Origin: Marsupella aquatica
Lineage: Eukaryota; Marchantiophyta
NCBI GenBank assembly: GCA_973895155.1
Contig: OZ316895.1
Location: forward strand, 23,312,001 to 23,376,000
Direction: 5' to 3'
DNA: 64,000 bases
Under the pieces are notes generated by a model. The model searched no databases. It saw only the letters and a list, made by a program, of their open reading frames with translations, and had not been told where the DNA came from. The position numbers were made by a program, and so were the translations under genes. Below, in pieces: positions 48,517-60,708 of the stretch (position 1 is the first letter of the stretch; every line of letters begins with the position of its first letter).

Positions 48517-49150
48517 TATGTGTCGGTAACCAACTGGGATGAGCCTAGCACCGAGAGAGGTCCCAGAATCAATCCCCTCTTCACATGCAATGGTTGTGGA
48601 GGGTGAGTATGTGTGTGTGGGTGTAGTGATGGGAGTACTGGTTGTAATCCCCTCTCCACATGGTCAAGGGTTGTGGATGTGGAGGGTGTGAGTGTGTGTG
48701 TGGGTGTAGTGATGGGAGTACTAGGCCCTGGCTAGTCCACAAATGTCTCTCTCCCTCCTGGTCCTGGGTATGACCCCCTTACAGAGGTGCATGCTCCAGA
48801 GTTGGTTTCTTCTCAGCCCTAGCTGGTCTGCTGTGAGCTCTGATCCAACCCTCTCTCTCAGTCCTGGTCCCTGTATGACCCCCCTTGTGGGATTCCCTCC
48901 TGGTCCTGGGTATGACCCCCCCTTGTGGGATACCCTAGAGAGGTCCCCTTGTGGGATACCCTAGAGAGGTGCATGCTCCAGAGTTGGTTTCTTCTCAGCC
49001 CTAGCTGGTCTGCTGTGAGCTCTGATCCAAACCTCTCTCTCCGCCCTGGTCCTGGTATGACCCCCCTTGTGGGATACTTTACAAAGGTGCACATGCTCCA
49101 GAGTTGATCATCTATCCTGTTGGATGGGTTTGGATGGGTCGGCTTTGGGT
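48517..49150 (+). repeat. SINE-like repeat, copy 3, internally expanded
   Basis: The head 'gggatgagcctagcaccgag', a decayed box B (agaatcaatcccc) and 'cacatgcaatggttgtgg' match copy 2, as does the tail 'cctgttggatggg' near 49,116. In between, a block with 'gaggtgcatgctccagagtt' is repeated about 183 bp apart (48,784 and 48,967), with shorter repeats of 'ccccttgtgggataccctag', so the copy is about twice the length of copy 2. Confidence 0.62.
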
Positions 49151-51100
49151 TTTAAGGCAAAACAAAACAAAACTATATGTTAGTGGATCGACCTGTCCGT
49201 CGATCCCAACTGCTCCTTCAAACTTGCTTTCTTGGACTTTTGGAAAGACCTTTTTGCATCCTTTCATGCAACAGCATTCTCTGCCGCACTCTGTCTCACA
49301 TTCGTCGAGCAGACCAACAATGCAATCACCTTTCAGAAGGAACTGACCAGTCTGGTGGTAGTAAGACCATGGTCTCCACTCTCAGGAACCAAATTTGTTT
49401 ATGGCCGTACAGTTTACGTCAGCTGATTGGCGGAGTTTAGTTAGACCCTGAGTTCTGTCGAAACCCTCAAGATTCAATTGAAAGTGAGAAGACTGTAGAT
49501 ATGTCTTATCGCTCCAGACTTGGGAAGGAATTTTGGAGTTCTGTCGAAACCCTCAAGATTCAATTGAAAGTGAGAAGACTGTAGATATGTCTTATCGCTC
49601 CAGACTTGGGAAGGAATTTTGGATGTGATGCCTGCCACAAATAGGTCTAGGTTTGTATGTCGTAGCACACAAAAGAATCCGCCTCAACGACATCATTGAA
49701 CATTGTATTTGTCCGGTTAACTCTACTCACGCATTAGTGAGAAATAATTTTGCTATGTGACAGCCAATGATTTCCCTTCAGGCTTGTTCAGCAATCAGGT
49801 CCTGTGACGTGGTGCTTTCCATGCTTCGTTCACTCCGGTTGCTTTCTAAGAAGCGGATTTCTTAATGTTTAAAAACACCGGCCACTGAAATTCTTGGCAT
49901 AAGCAACCTTCAGTTGTTTTCAACAGGGAACGTGAGCACTATGACCGTCAACGCTCACAAGAAGTCTTCCATTTTAGAGTAAAAACTGAACCAGGAGGAG
50001 CTTTAGCAAACAGAAGATATTTTCATTGTGTAAAGCCATATAGCAAGTTGGGCAGAGAAGATCCACTTTTTGGCACTGAGCACCGGCCATGCTGTCCGCA
50101 GAAGGTACTACTGAAGATGCATGCAGCCCAAGAGGGCTGATGTCCGAACTCTTGCTACTAAGAAGCTGCCAGAGCCTGATGGGTTCTTTTCGGATTTCCC
50201 ACACGTCAAGGCAGCACGATCCAAAACCTTCTTCCACGCAACGAGCCAACCTTGTCAAACCTATGCTCTCGCTCCTAAGCCCCGTGGATGACATCACACT
50301 ACCACAGAGGTTGCCAAGTGACGACAGCCTAGCCAGATCTTGTACTTGGCCTGATGTCTATAGTAGTTACGTAACCACTTTAAGCTAGGATGTTCGAGAT
50401 GGATGAAGGAAGGGCCGACCTCAGCATGCAGAAGACACATCAGTTGATATGGGTGGAATGCGCCAACATACCAAGTTAGGATTAAAAACAGCGGTCCATC
50501 AGGGAAAATACAAGACTGCCGGCTTCTTGTTAATGATCTAAGATCAAAGTTGCATTGGCAGTCTGTCTGGGAAGAGTGGTCGATGATGGTTTGTTCTTCG
50601 AAGAGTAAATACCACTCTTAACTGTTAGTGATTTCTCGAGTTACTCTTTTTGCTCAACATCTTTGATCAGAACATTGTTACCCTGGAAAATGATAGGAGA
50701 AGTCGCTTCATTCAAGTCATGTTTAGAATGTCCATAATAAATGTACTGTTTTTAATGTCGGTGGTGACAAAGGAAGCTACTAAACCTGCACTAGAAATGT
50801 AAACAACAGATTAGACAACAGATTAGAGGCTTCCCAATCCAGATGCTGAACCAACCATCTCCTTCTAGTTTAACGCGGAACGTGCAACCCTACCACAGTA
50901 ATTGCAATGGAGAGCATCACGACGATTGCACTCATCTCGAGTGGCAATGTCAGACCCCTGACTACGCTTCCGAGCAAATGACTTGGGGCTGATGTAAGGA
51001 ACGTAAATCACACTACAACTCAACAAGAAAGCCGCTAAAATATATGGAGATCCTTTGTGAGCATTTCAGTACTTCAGAATGCCCACCTAAAGTCACCACG
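49150..51100. other. Intergenic with unrecognised short frames
   Basis: Overlapping frames at 49,177-49,440 and 50,089-50,388 look moderately coding-like, but I recognise no family. No gene is called. Confidence 0.4.
49450..49621 (+). repeat. 86-bp tandem duplication
   Basis: Units start at 49,450 and 49,536 (gagttctgtcgaaaccctca) and are practically identical, so the duplication is recent. Confidence 0.92.
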
Positions 51101-51229
51101 GGATCCTAAATCCCTTACTGTTTGTCCATATTTACGATGAGCGCGCGCCCCCAATGCGCCCCACCAAGAATTAGGACAGATAAACTTAGAACTGGTTGGA
51201 CAAACAAAACACCGTTTACTTCAAACAGA

Positions 51230-52100
51230 TCCACTCACGATAAGGTAGTCTTATTGTCACTCACAGCACCGCCAACTCCGTCTGCACCTCTTCGGCCCAC
51301 TAAACCTTGGAAGAACGTCTACACTTATACCCAATGCCCGCTACCTACAATCCAAACTTATCAAATGAACTTCTTCGAACAGCACCGGAACCGAATGGCT
51401 CAACCCAACTCATCTCACGGACTGCAAGAAACGAGTTATCCTTCGTTGATATCCAAATCTTCAACATTCGTACCAGCGAGCTCCGAAACGAAAGGACTCG
51501 ACCCAACTAATCTGCGAAACAGCAATGAAAGATTTCTCCTCGGTCAAGACCCTAATCGTGAAGCTCATTAGGATCAGTCAGCTCCAGAGCTGAATGGCTC
51601 GATCCCACCAAACTGACGGGCTCCAAAACAAGAGCTTACCCTTGGTTAAATCCCTAATCTTCGAAGTTCATTAGAAACCTTCGTCCAATCCCTAATCTTG
51701 AAGCTCGTCAAGATCAGTCAGCTCCAGAACTAAATGGCTCGATCGCACTAAACTGACGAGAAAAACAAGACATTAACATTGATCAAATCCCTAATCTTCG
51801 CAACTGGGATCGGTTAATCAGCTCAAATCCGGAGCTGAATGACTCGTCAAACAAAACCATGAGGAGTACAATCATTGACTCGGTAAACAGCATCCTGATT
51901 GACATTGGGTGAGAGTGGCTCGATCTCACTAAAACTATCAACCCCAAAAAGGACAGGAAGACAAGATTTTACCCATTCTGAAACCCCTAGTCTTCGCAAT
52001 CCGGTAGCGATCAGCTCACATATGGCTCGTCCAGCAGTCTACGGGGAGCATTCAAGCTCGATGGGTTGCTCGTTGTTGCATCCTGACTGAAAAACAGTAC
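51230..52100. repeat. Diverged tandem repeats, about 130-180 bp
   Basis: Repeated blocks 'gatcagtcagctccagarctg', 'aatggctcgatc', 'aaactgacg' and 'aatccctaatctt' recur in the same order, for example from 51,571, 51,712 and 51,808, with more diverged forms back to about 51,390. Frames here are by-products of the array. Confidence 0.7.
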
Positions 52101-52497
52101 ACGGGGAGTACAATAGCAGAGCTCAATCTCCATGGATTGCTCGATGTTGCATCCTGATTGAAAACAGTACACGGGGAGTACAATATCAGAACTCAATCTC
52201 GATGGATTTGCTCCATGTTGCATCCTGATTGAAATTGGGTGAACTCAATCTCGATGCATTGCTCGATGTTGCATCATGGTTGAAATTGGGTGAACTCAAT
52301 CTCGATGCATTGCTCGATGTTGCATCATGGTTGAATTTGGGTGAACTCAATCTCGATGCATTGCTCGATGTTGCATCATGGTTGAAATTGGGTGAACTCA
52401 ATCTCGATGCATTGCTCGATGTTGCATCCTGATTGAAATTGGGTGAACTCAGTCTCGATGCATTGCTCGATGTTGCATCCTGATTGAAATTGGGTGA
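52100..52497. repeat. 51-bp minisatellite
   Basis: Five regular units begin 'gaactcaatctcgatgcatt' at 52,241, 52,292, 52,343, 52,394 and 52,445. Each continues 'gctcgatgttgcatc' and 'ttgaaattgggt'. Two longer, related units with a 'cagtacacggggagtacaat' insert lie upstream. As 51 is a multiple of 3, both strands have an open 17-residue periodic frame; I see no start, splice or flanking coding evidence. Confidence 0.94.
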
Positions 52498-52499
52498 GT

Positions 52500-53600
52500 A
52501 CCTCGAAAGGCTCCAAAGATTCACCGGCGGACGACCGAAGTAGGGCCGCCCGGACTCCGGCGGAAAGGTGTGTTCATAGGCATGGGGTGTCAGCACGATG
52601 GGCCGGTCTCTTTAAGATCATAGGCTCATCGCCTCTACCCTCGTAAGCCCAGGCAAACAGAGCATTTAGCCAAGCTCCTTTTTATACCCTGGCCTCGGGG
52701 AGTGGCTGGCCGCCTGTTCTGTGCTTATGGTTTTATCTAGAGAGAGAGCGATCTGAGGTTCAGCCCAAGGCTAGAGTCCATCGAGGTCAGCGAGACCAGT
52801 CATTCTAGCTTTTGGGTACTGTATTTGGGAGGGTTTAGGGCTTGGCCGAGGGACAGAGACGAGACCAAGAGAGGCACTGCAGAATCAATAGGGCATGTCA
52901 AAAGAGGGCCGTTAGTGAGATATAGCCAAAGACAATAAAGTGTTTTTATGACTGGGGACAAAACTTTATGGGCTATCTATATACAAGGCCTGTAAACCCT
53001 AAACCCTAAACTTTATGGCCATGCTCTACTAGGGGGTCTCAAAGCTTCATCGTTACTGATTACTTCTGGCCATAAACATTGACTTATGGTCATGGCATAT
53101 GAATGATAAAAGTCCTGCAAATGTTATGGATCATGAATTTGGTACTAAAACTTAAGGAGAATCAAATTTTGAGGTTTGAGACCCCCCAGTGTATATATCA
53201 CACTCATTAGAATAAATGTTCCAAACCCCAAACACCATTCCAAAGGCCAAAGACCCATTAAAAGGGAGAAAACAAGGGGGAAACCTAGGAAGACCAAAGA
53301 GCTGAAAAGACCCAGACAACTAATCTTGCCAAACTAGAGACACAATCACAAAGGTAAGACCCAATGGGGTGTCTCAAACCTGCTTTTCCCCCATTTTTTC
53401 TGGTCAGCCTCTGTGGGACATTTCCATTTGTGTTCCTGACCAAAACCCAACCTTCCTCAGACCCAGGGGGTTCTGAGTATGAGATGAATCATAACTCAAC
53501 ATCATTAAATTTTCCGATTGTTCATTTTTTTGAAGGGCACCACTGTGTTTTGCGTGGACTGGTGCAGACGCCAGTGCATTGACCACCCAAGTTTTTTTAC
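52500..53600. other. Intergenic; short telomere-type motif
   Basis: 'taaaccctaaaccctaaa' at about 52,993-53,010 is two and a half plant telomere repeats (CCCTAAA). It may be an interstitial remnant or a telo-box. The rest shows no gene. The block 53,240-53,350 resembles 27,230-27,300. Confidence 0.6.
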
Positions 53601-53618
53601 CCGGCCTATGGTATTGCA

Positions 53619-53805
53619 GTCACATAAAACCTCTGCAAAACAGAACATTTGAGACCCCTAATGAAGAAAACAGACTAAAAACCCCCAAAAAGCTAAGAGC
53701 GCCTGCATACCAGTCTCATAGAACCTCCCACAACAGAACACTTGAGACCCCTAATAAACAAAACAAACCAAAGAACCCAAAAAAGCCAGAGTCCCCTACA
53801 GAGGC
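53619..53805. repeat. Diverged tandem duplication of about 96 bp
   Basis: 'aacagaacayttgagaccccta' occurs at about 53,638 and 53,732, each followed by an A/C-rich stretch. Confidence 0.7.
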
Positions 53806-53912
53806 ACAGTTTCAAGACCCTACTCCAGGGATCCCCAACGAGATTACGTTGGCCCATGTAACTACAAAATTAAACTGGTGAGACATTCTCTTACCAGCAG
53901 GTGGAAGTCGCC

Positions 53913-54186
53913 ATGTCTACAATGCAAGAGCTCACTTAAATGAGACCTTCCTTGTCCGTGAATGGAGATCTTGGATTGCTTTCTATTCCATGACAGACAA
54001 TTCTTTTCATCTACTTCTTCCGGTCACAAGTAGGAAGACCTCTGAAAACATGTCTACAATGCAAGAGCTCACTTAAATGAGACCTTCCGTCTCGGTGAAT
54101 GGAGCTCTTGGATTGCTCTCTATTCCATGACAGAGAACTCTTTTCATCTACTTCTTCCAGTCACAAGTAGGAAGACCTCTGAAAAC
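53913..54186. repeat. 137-bp tandem duplication
   Basis: Units 53,913-54,049 and 54,050-54,186 both begin 'atgtctacaatgcaagagct' and end 'ggaagacctctgaaaac', with only scattered differences. Confidence 0.93.
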
Positions 54187-54275
54187 CGACGGGAGCTCGA
54201 AATACAAGCCATCGAACTCCATTCCAATTGGAGCATCACAATACGACTTTTAGTTTCCTTCAAAACAAGCCACTC

Positions 54276-54629
54276 ATGGTCATACTAGCTTTGTGGGTTC
54301 TAATTAGTTGCACGCCAGGGCCATGCTGTGATGCGACTCTTTTCTCAGATAATAAAGTATTTCATGAAATTGCAGGATCGCACTTTACAGTGCCCAATCG
54401 GGTAAGCGGTACAAACTTCATTCTTGTACTTCGAGAAATTCCTCTTGAACGATCTCTGTTTGGAGTCTCGGGATCGATATTTGATGTGCATCCGCCAGCC
54501 GAAATCTCCTTTGTTACTATGCCACTCTTCTGGTTCAGAGCCTCACCTTTTCTGGGGAAGTGGCGGTATGTCTTTACCTCAAATCGAACTTTTCAAGACG
54601 AAACACCACTAAATACAGCAAACCCATGA
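54276..54629 (+). CDS. Unrecognised small ORF with signal-peptide-like start
   Basis: From the first ATG (54,276) the frame encodes 117 residues. The first 20 (MVILALWVLISCTPGPCCDA) look like a secretion signal. The rest has no motif I know. There is no clear upstream gene structure, and the frame lies beside tandem repeats in the 3' flank of the TAF1B-like gene. It may equally be chance, or an exon of something else ('cccaatcgg|gtaagc' inside it looks like a donor). Confidence 0.2.
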   Translation: MVILALWVLISCTPGPCCDATLFSDNKVFHEIAGSHFTVPNRVSGTNFILVLREIPLERSLFGVSGSIFDVHPPAEISFVTMPLFWFRASPFLGKWRYVFTSNRTFQDETPLNTANP

Positions 54630-55185
54630 GCACAAATAAATATTTTCGATCATAAGAGACCCTAAGTCTTAACAACCGGGCTGCTAGACAAAATGCGCTG
54701 GTAACAAACAAAACAGAACATCTGTGATGTACGATCGATATTGTGGAGCAAATGGCAGAACACATGTGATGTAACAACTGCCACAATCTTGTGGACAATA
54801 TAAGTAAACGCGTCCGGCCTGGACTTGATCAAAAGAAAACTCTTCTGGCCTTTTGGTGAGCAACCTCTAATCCTTTCTTCAAGCCACTTTCAAGGTAGAG
54901 CTTGAACGATTCATGGCATGGTTCCCGGAGGGAAGTGAACTAAAAGGAATGGCAGTTGATGGTTGTGCGTGGAGGAAGTGCCAGTTCTCGTTTGCTAGAA
55001 CTCATGAACGAATGAGACCCCGCTTGGAGATACGAATTGGCCAGGGACTAATAAACGTCAAAAGATTTCCAAAGGGTACATCAGGACCCAAGCACGTGGA
55101 CCGAATGATCTGTCGTATGCGATCCTGGGAAGACCAATTATCATATATCATGCACAGGAGCCCAGCCATCCTACCTTTCTTCCAT

Positions 55186-58100
55186 TTACAAGTAACCCAG
55201 ATCCTTCACATGTTTGGTCATTTCGTCCCTCAATGTCGCCACTCCAATCTTATCCCTTCTTCTCTGAGGATTTCTCCTTTTGACAGCCTTCGCAAGTTCC
55301 ACTACATGAGGATCCTTCTCGCCAAGCAAAAACTGCTCTACATTACTTTCCATCTGTAGAAGTCCCTTTTCTATCCTTTGTACACCCCGATGAAGAGCCT
55401 TAGAGTGAACACTGATCAATTTCCCACATGCCTTGAGAACTCTGAAGTAATCTTCGTGAACAGGTATCAACTCTTTACCAGAATCGTGAAAACTGTACCT
55501 TACGTACTCATCCCAACCTACATCAAATGCTAGGGGTGGGAGACAGGAGAATCCGGCTTTCTTCATGTTAGCTATAACATTCGAAGTCTTCCGCCTTTCG
55601 ATAGACTCTTCATCTAATGCTGGTGCTGGTGGTAGCTCATGATTTTGTGCATGCAAAACTTTTTCTTTGCCTTTCTGCTCTTTTCTCTGCTTGCTGGCCT
55701 CCACTCTGCTACGCCAATCGGTCCTTGAACTCCCAGCAGACGGAGTATCCGTTTGTAGACTTCCTCCCCTGTCCAAATTCCCAGGAGTTCCTCCCTTTGG
55801 TATTGGTTTTCTACCAGTACCTTCGCCAGGAGTTGCTTCTTCATCTAAATTAACCACAGGCTCCTTCTCTACCTGCTCAGGAAATTCATTAGGTGACACC
55901 ATTGAAAAGTAGACGGACTACGCTTCTCTTGACAAAGGACTGTCGAAATATTGCAGATATAGTTTACTTTACACAATATCCTTGCCACTTCTCAAATTAA
56001 ATACATCAGATGAAAAACTTGGCCAAATTTACAATTCATACGGAAGAGGAGAGACAGACCTTCGTCACTGTCTTCTCATATATTCCCCAAAAGCGCTCCA
56101 CGACAGGCTCCATTCCAGCCTCACATTCATTGCCGGCAAATACCACGTTTTGGCAGTATTTCAAATACCTCGACAGCTCCTCATCAAAGTCTGCTAAGCA
56201 TGATCATAGAAGCACAGAATGAGCGACAAGGACCTCCAATTTCATAACCAGATCACTGGAGAGATTACTGGAGGCCGCAAATGACCCAAGTCAGAAATCA
56301 AGCAAAACCGCCTTCCCGTGCGTGGGTACTCCTCCAGAGTCATTTCTGCGAGTTCATTCATAACCAGGACAGCTGAGGAAACAATGCAACCTAACGGATG
56401 AACGTCGGAGGTTTGCTTTAATTTTGTAGGATGGTAACGTGAATAATATGTACCCAGAGACATTGACAGTCGAATTGACATCCAGATCATGTCATGAGGG
56501 AGATAAGAGGTACGAACCAGTACTCCAGAGCAATACCTCCTCAGAAAATAGAGATCTTACAAAGCATGGTAGAAAGGTCAACAAAACTCACCCACAGTAC
56601 TCGTCGTCTTTCTAGACTCTAGTTTTTCCAGCAGCTCTTTTGTATCGCCGAGCTCCTTCTGTCGCTCTCGAGATCCCGCACTTTCATTCAGAATCCTCAG
56701 CCCACTTACGTCACCAGAGACCCGCACATCCTCACCACCATCCTGACCTTCTCTATCTTGTCCGCTCGTCGTTCGTGGTCGCTTCCTCTCTCCCAAGACT
56801 TTGCCCTCACGAGCAGAAAATTGGTCGTCCCCTGAAGTAGTCACACCAGTTTGACTTCCATGAATCTTATTCTTTGGATTAGATGATTGTTCCTCATCGA
56901 TGGAAGCGACTGAGCAGGCCTGTCGTTTTGCCCTGGCCCTGGTGAGGATCGCAGAAGGGACTTCGAAACGACTGTTGATATCGTTCTCATTGTTTGTCGG
57001 TGATTGCCCCTTTCTCCTACGTGCGTTGGTCTCCTCCTGCTGTTGGAGAGGGCGACCGTCTAGATTGTACAGGACCTTTAGCGTTATGACCAACATTGCC
57101 ATGACGTACGCTCTGGTGGGAAGAACTGCTCTTCGTGGAGAGAGAAACAGCCCTGACGGAGCATACCACTCATAAAGTCGGCAAGCATAAGGTAACAGCT
57201 TCTCGACCGGGAGCCCCAAATCTCGCAAAAATAGAGCACATATTGCATGGAAATTGACTGGAGGTAGTTGAATGTCGACTCTCTCTGCTACAAACGCAGC
57301 TAGAAGCTCCAGAGATCGCGCTCCAGGCACCCTCACAGGTTGAAACATGAGCCTTGGTTTCATCGGGAAAATCTGCAGCAATGTGTGATGGGAAACTTGT
57401 CAAATGAGGTTGATAAGAAACAGAGAAGTTGACATATATAATGGTGAACTAGAAAGCAACGACGACGTATCTACATGAGATACGTGATGTAGATGACGCC
57501 TCGTTGCCTAGTGTAAAATTTGCGAGGGTTAAGGTAAGATGACATGCCTGTTTTTCCCCAACAGTATTGGGTATGTGATGGGGAGCTGACTTTGAAATCT
57601 CCACAAAAGCAGCCAAATAAGGCAACTGTCCACTAATAGCCCAGCTTTTGATGTCCGTGGGAAGAATTGGCTCCCTTGCAATATAGCAAGAGAGGTAGCT
57701 GACAGCAAGCGTCATTGACAAAGGGATTCTTTCTTTCAGTGCACGGAGCCAGACAAAGGAAAGGTGTCGCCCAAATGATGTTCGTGGCCCTTGTCGATCC
57801 TTGCGTTTTTCTTGCTTTCTCACTCGCTTCCTTTTCTGCTTGCCTCCAGCACCATCTCCATTACTAGGTGCTGCATTACTAGGTGCTTCATTAATAGGTG
57901 CTGCATTACTAGGTGCTTCATTAATAGGTGCTTCAGCTGCAGAAGCAATTAGAGACGACAGTCAATTTTGAACTGGGCTATAAGAGCACTCAAAAGCGAA
58001 AAGGGGGACCACTAAGAACCACAAATTCACTAGCCCCTTTTTTACTATCTAAGGTGATTACATTCACTATATCAGTCTAGAAACTTCATGCTCTGTTTCA

Positions 58101-59171
58101 AAGCTTCTCTCATACTTAATTGAGGCAATTCAACGGAGTCTGGCACCGAGTCCTCTGAACACATGTTCACTTGTATCAAAGCTTTCATCGAAAACAAGAT
58201 ACAGAAAAAAAATCCTCAATGCTGGGGTGCGATCGTTATTATCAGGTGTCCTCATACCTACCCGTTCAGCAGCTTAAAAAGTACGACACACGCAATTCCC
58301 TCGTCACTTAAGACTACTTACACAAAACTTCACTGTACAGAACTTGAGTGCCGAACCGAGAGCACTAAGCTAACGTAACAGTAACGACAATGGGGAGAAA
58401 GGGACTGTACTCATTGTCAACTGGCGACGGCCCTTCTCCCGTGAGACAAAGAGTTGCTGAAGGTGAAGTGGACATGTTCTAATTACACAAAGGCGGAGAG
58501 ACTGTTGGACCTGGTGAAACCCGTGTTTGATTTCCTCTCCGAGTCTTCTCTCCATGCTCTGCAATCATGACAGCCTCCTCTGCCCACGCTTTCTCTAACA
58601 CCCGCGTGGATGCCACAAACCTCAACCAGATTGGCCCCGCAATGCCGCAGATCAGCGGAGTCGCCTTAAATTCCTTCACCAAACACTCTAATTGCAATTG
58701 CAAAATCTTCTGAACGCCATTTAAGTAACTCTTCCTTATTGTGCTGGCAAGCTCATCCTTAGACATCCTCGAGGTTGGATCCACTTCCTGACCAAACTGA
58801 CTGCCCCCGGGCTGAGATAAATCCTCGGTTTTCACACTGAAAGGAGCACTTCCATTGAATACCTCTGGCGTCAACTCAATGGGATCTTGACGGTCATGAA
58901 GGCTGCCAAACAAGCCTGCAAGACCGTCCAGACCATCAACGGGCTCATCTAAAGCATTTCCAGACGGCTGTGACTGAGGTTGCTGTCGTTGCTCCGCATT
59001 TCTCAAAGTACCCCTCTCCCTGACGAAGGTCGTATTGAATATGTGAGCATCATCCGCATCGAAAGCCTCTTCGATGTACTGGTTGGACTGAGCACCACAG
59101 TTTCGACAGTACAGACTGGAATCTCCGAGCACCATGTCTGCCATTCCGCAAACCTCACAAAACCTGTTCAT
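55186..59171 (-). CDS. TAF1B: TAF1B/Rrn7-type RNA polymerase I initiation factor subunit
   Basis: Predicted exons (minus strand): 59171-58511, 57936-57548, 57372-56592, 56193-56060 and 55917-55186, phase-consistent, about 898 residues. The start MNRFCEVCG...YCRNCG is the Rrn7/TAF1B zinc ribbon (C5, C8, C22, C25). Cyclin-fold regions follow: SYLNGVQKILQLQLECLVKE and PLICGIAGPIWLRFVASTRV in exon 1; LKERIPLSMTLAVSYLSCYI with REPILPTDIKSWAISGQLPY in exon 2; LPPVNFHAICALFLRDLGLP and RLYEWYAPSGLFLSPRR in exon 3; DEELSRYLKYCQNVVFAG in exon 4. The C-terminal YFRVLKACGKLISVHSKALHRGVQRIEK matches the plant family end. Animal TAF1B and yeast Rrn7 are TFIIB-like factors that recruit Pol I to rDNA promoters in the nucleolus; the Arabidopsis relative is, I believe, MEE12/CCG. 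Intron 2 seems to use a GC donor, and intron 3 ends in a TAG-CAG tandem acceptor. Confidence 0.9.
57866..57933 (-). repeat. 30-bp coding repeat in TAF1B exon 2
   Basis: At the start of exon 2 two 30-bp units, plus a partial one, encode repeats of EAPINEAPSNAAP type just before a Lys/Arg-rich stretch (KQKRKRVRKQEKRK). The frame is kept because 30 is a multiple of 3. Likely a flexible linker between the zinc ribbon/first cyclin half and the second half. Confidence 0.85.
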
Positions 59172-60708
59172 TTTTGCAACTTGTTCCTACTCCTTCGAGA
59201 CAGTGACCCAACTACTGCGCAATACTTCCCCTCTTGCGTCCATCCGTCAGGAGCTCCTTCGGCAGTATGGGAGAAACCCTCTAATGCTCTCGCTTACCTG
59301 CATTGCCCTCGTCGGCTCGTTCGCCTTTTTCTGTTTCTGTTGCACGCAGCAATGGAGTTGGCCAGGTGGGTGCCCGAGATATGTTGACGGGGACCACCCC
59401 TTTCTAAAGAGGATTTCACGTAGGGACCTGCCTGCCGTTGCCCAGCCCTCCCCAGCCGCCACTCCCTACCGTCATGCGTTTATAACTCTCCGTCCTAGCA
59501 CCTCGTCCTGCGCTCACTTTGCCGTGCTCGTCGATTCTCCGTGGCGAGCCATAAACCCTGCTCTGTTTACACTGGACTGAGCTGATGAGCAGAGTAGAGC
59601 AGAGTAGACAGCAGCAGTCCGTTCCATTCCCAACTACGACTCGACTGGATTGATCAAAAGCTTGTGTAACGACATTTTTTCCTTAGGAACTGGAAGAATA
59701 ATTTTAGATGAGGCAGATAGACATTTGAATATTTGATTGACAATGCTCAGGTCAGAGAAATTAAGACTTTGCGCCGTCGACAATCAATCGAAGCGGGCCC
59801 ACCCTTATCATTGACGTATTTGTTCCTGTTGTGCTTCAGTTTTTCAACTCTCAGGAAAGTTTAAACTGGCAGCAGCATCGTCATCCCCGGCAGGATATCG
59901 GCCGTGCCCAGAATTGAAACCCCCTAGTGCAGAGCCCTTCACGGAATCAGTACGCCCACCATTGCCACAGGACTCCGGTTCGAGGTACAGAGATGGAACA
60001 GCGAAGCACCAGACGTCGACCACTGTGCATGTATCACGAATCCAGCAGATTCAGCAGAGACATCCAGCACCGAGTAGAGGAGCGGCCAGCCATCTACCTC
60101 GTTCATAGACTACAGAGCACCAATCACGGAATACAGGTGCAGGCGGAAGTGCAGTACATTTGGGGCTCTAGGCTGACGTTTTGTGTCGAGATTCATCGTC
60201 AAGTTCCACTCAAGGCCATCTTTGGCAGCAACTCAACGAAGCCTAATTTTTCAAGTCAGGTCTGTGTCTCATCAAAGGCTGAGACCTCACCAATTGTGGC
60301 TTATTCGAAGGTTAATTTTGCTCGTCACTAGCCAGAGCACTTCAGTGTATCCGAAATCCTCTAATACCTAGGGTAGAGAGGCTGAGAGCTGCAAGGATTT
60401 TTTATTGCTTCAGTGTTTTTCAGGAAGAACGATAGACAAAGCACCTTTAACAGATACGAAGGGGAAATGTTACAGCATTTTCAGGACGTCTTTTGGGGCA
60501 CGTGAACCTGGAGCTCCTTGCCAGTCTTGAGCGTGCTCAGCCACAGTCTATTGATCTGCAGTACTGTTTTATGAACCTCTTGGATCCATACTTCAAACAC
60601 CATTGTAAAATTCGAGGAAATTCCTCATTTATCAACCTATAATACCGTGCCCAAAAACGAAAGCCTTGCAAAGCCAAACACTCCAACTCTGAGTAGAACC
60701 AGTTTGAA
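59172..60708. other. Intergenic: TAF1B upstream region and PAA1 downstream region
   Basis: The TAF1B-like gene runs leftward from 59,171 and the copper ATPase ends at 60,709, also running leftward, so this 1.5 kb holds the TAF1B promoter and the ATPase 3' flank. 'gagcagagtagagcagagta' (about 59,587) is a short tandem motif. The frame 59,927-60,331 (+) has no motif and is not called. Confidence 0.6.

Noticed and set aside
51122-51571. 149-codon plus-strand frame
   Set aside because: Overlaps the diverged tandem repeats that continue to 52,100; the peptide follows the repeat blocks and shows no domain.
52229-52596. Leucine-rich or Asn/Ser-rich periodic frames on both strands
   Set aside because: They follow from a 51-bp repeat whose length is a multiple of three. 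Leucine-rich repeat proteins have 20-29 residue units with a different consensus.
54913-55359. 148-codon plus-strand frame
   Set aside because: Its 3' half is the antisense of the last TAF1B exon, and the 5' half has no recognisable motif.
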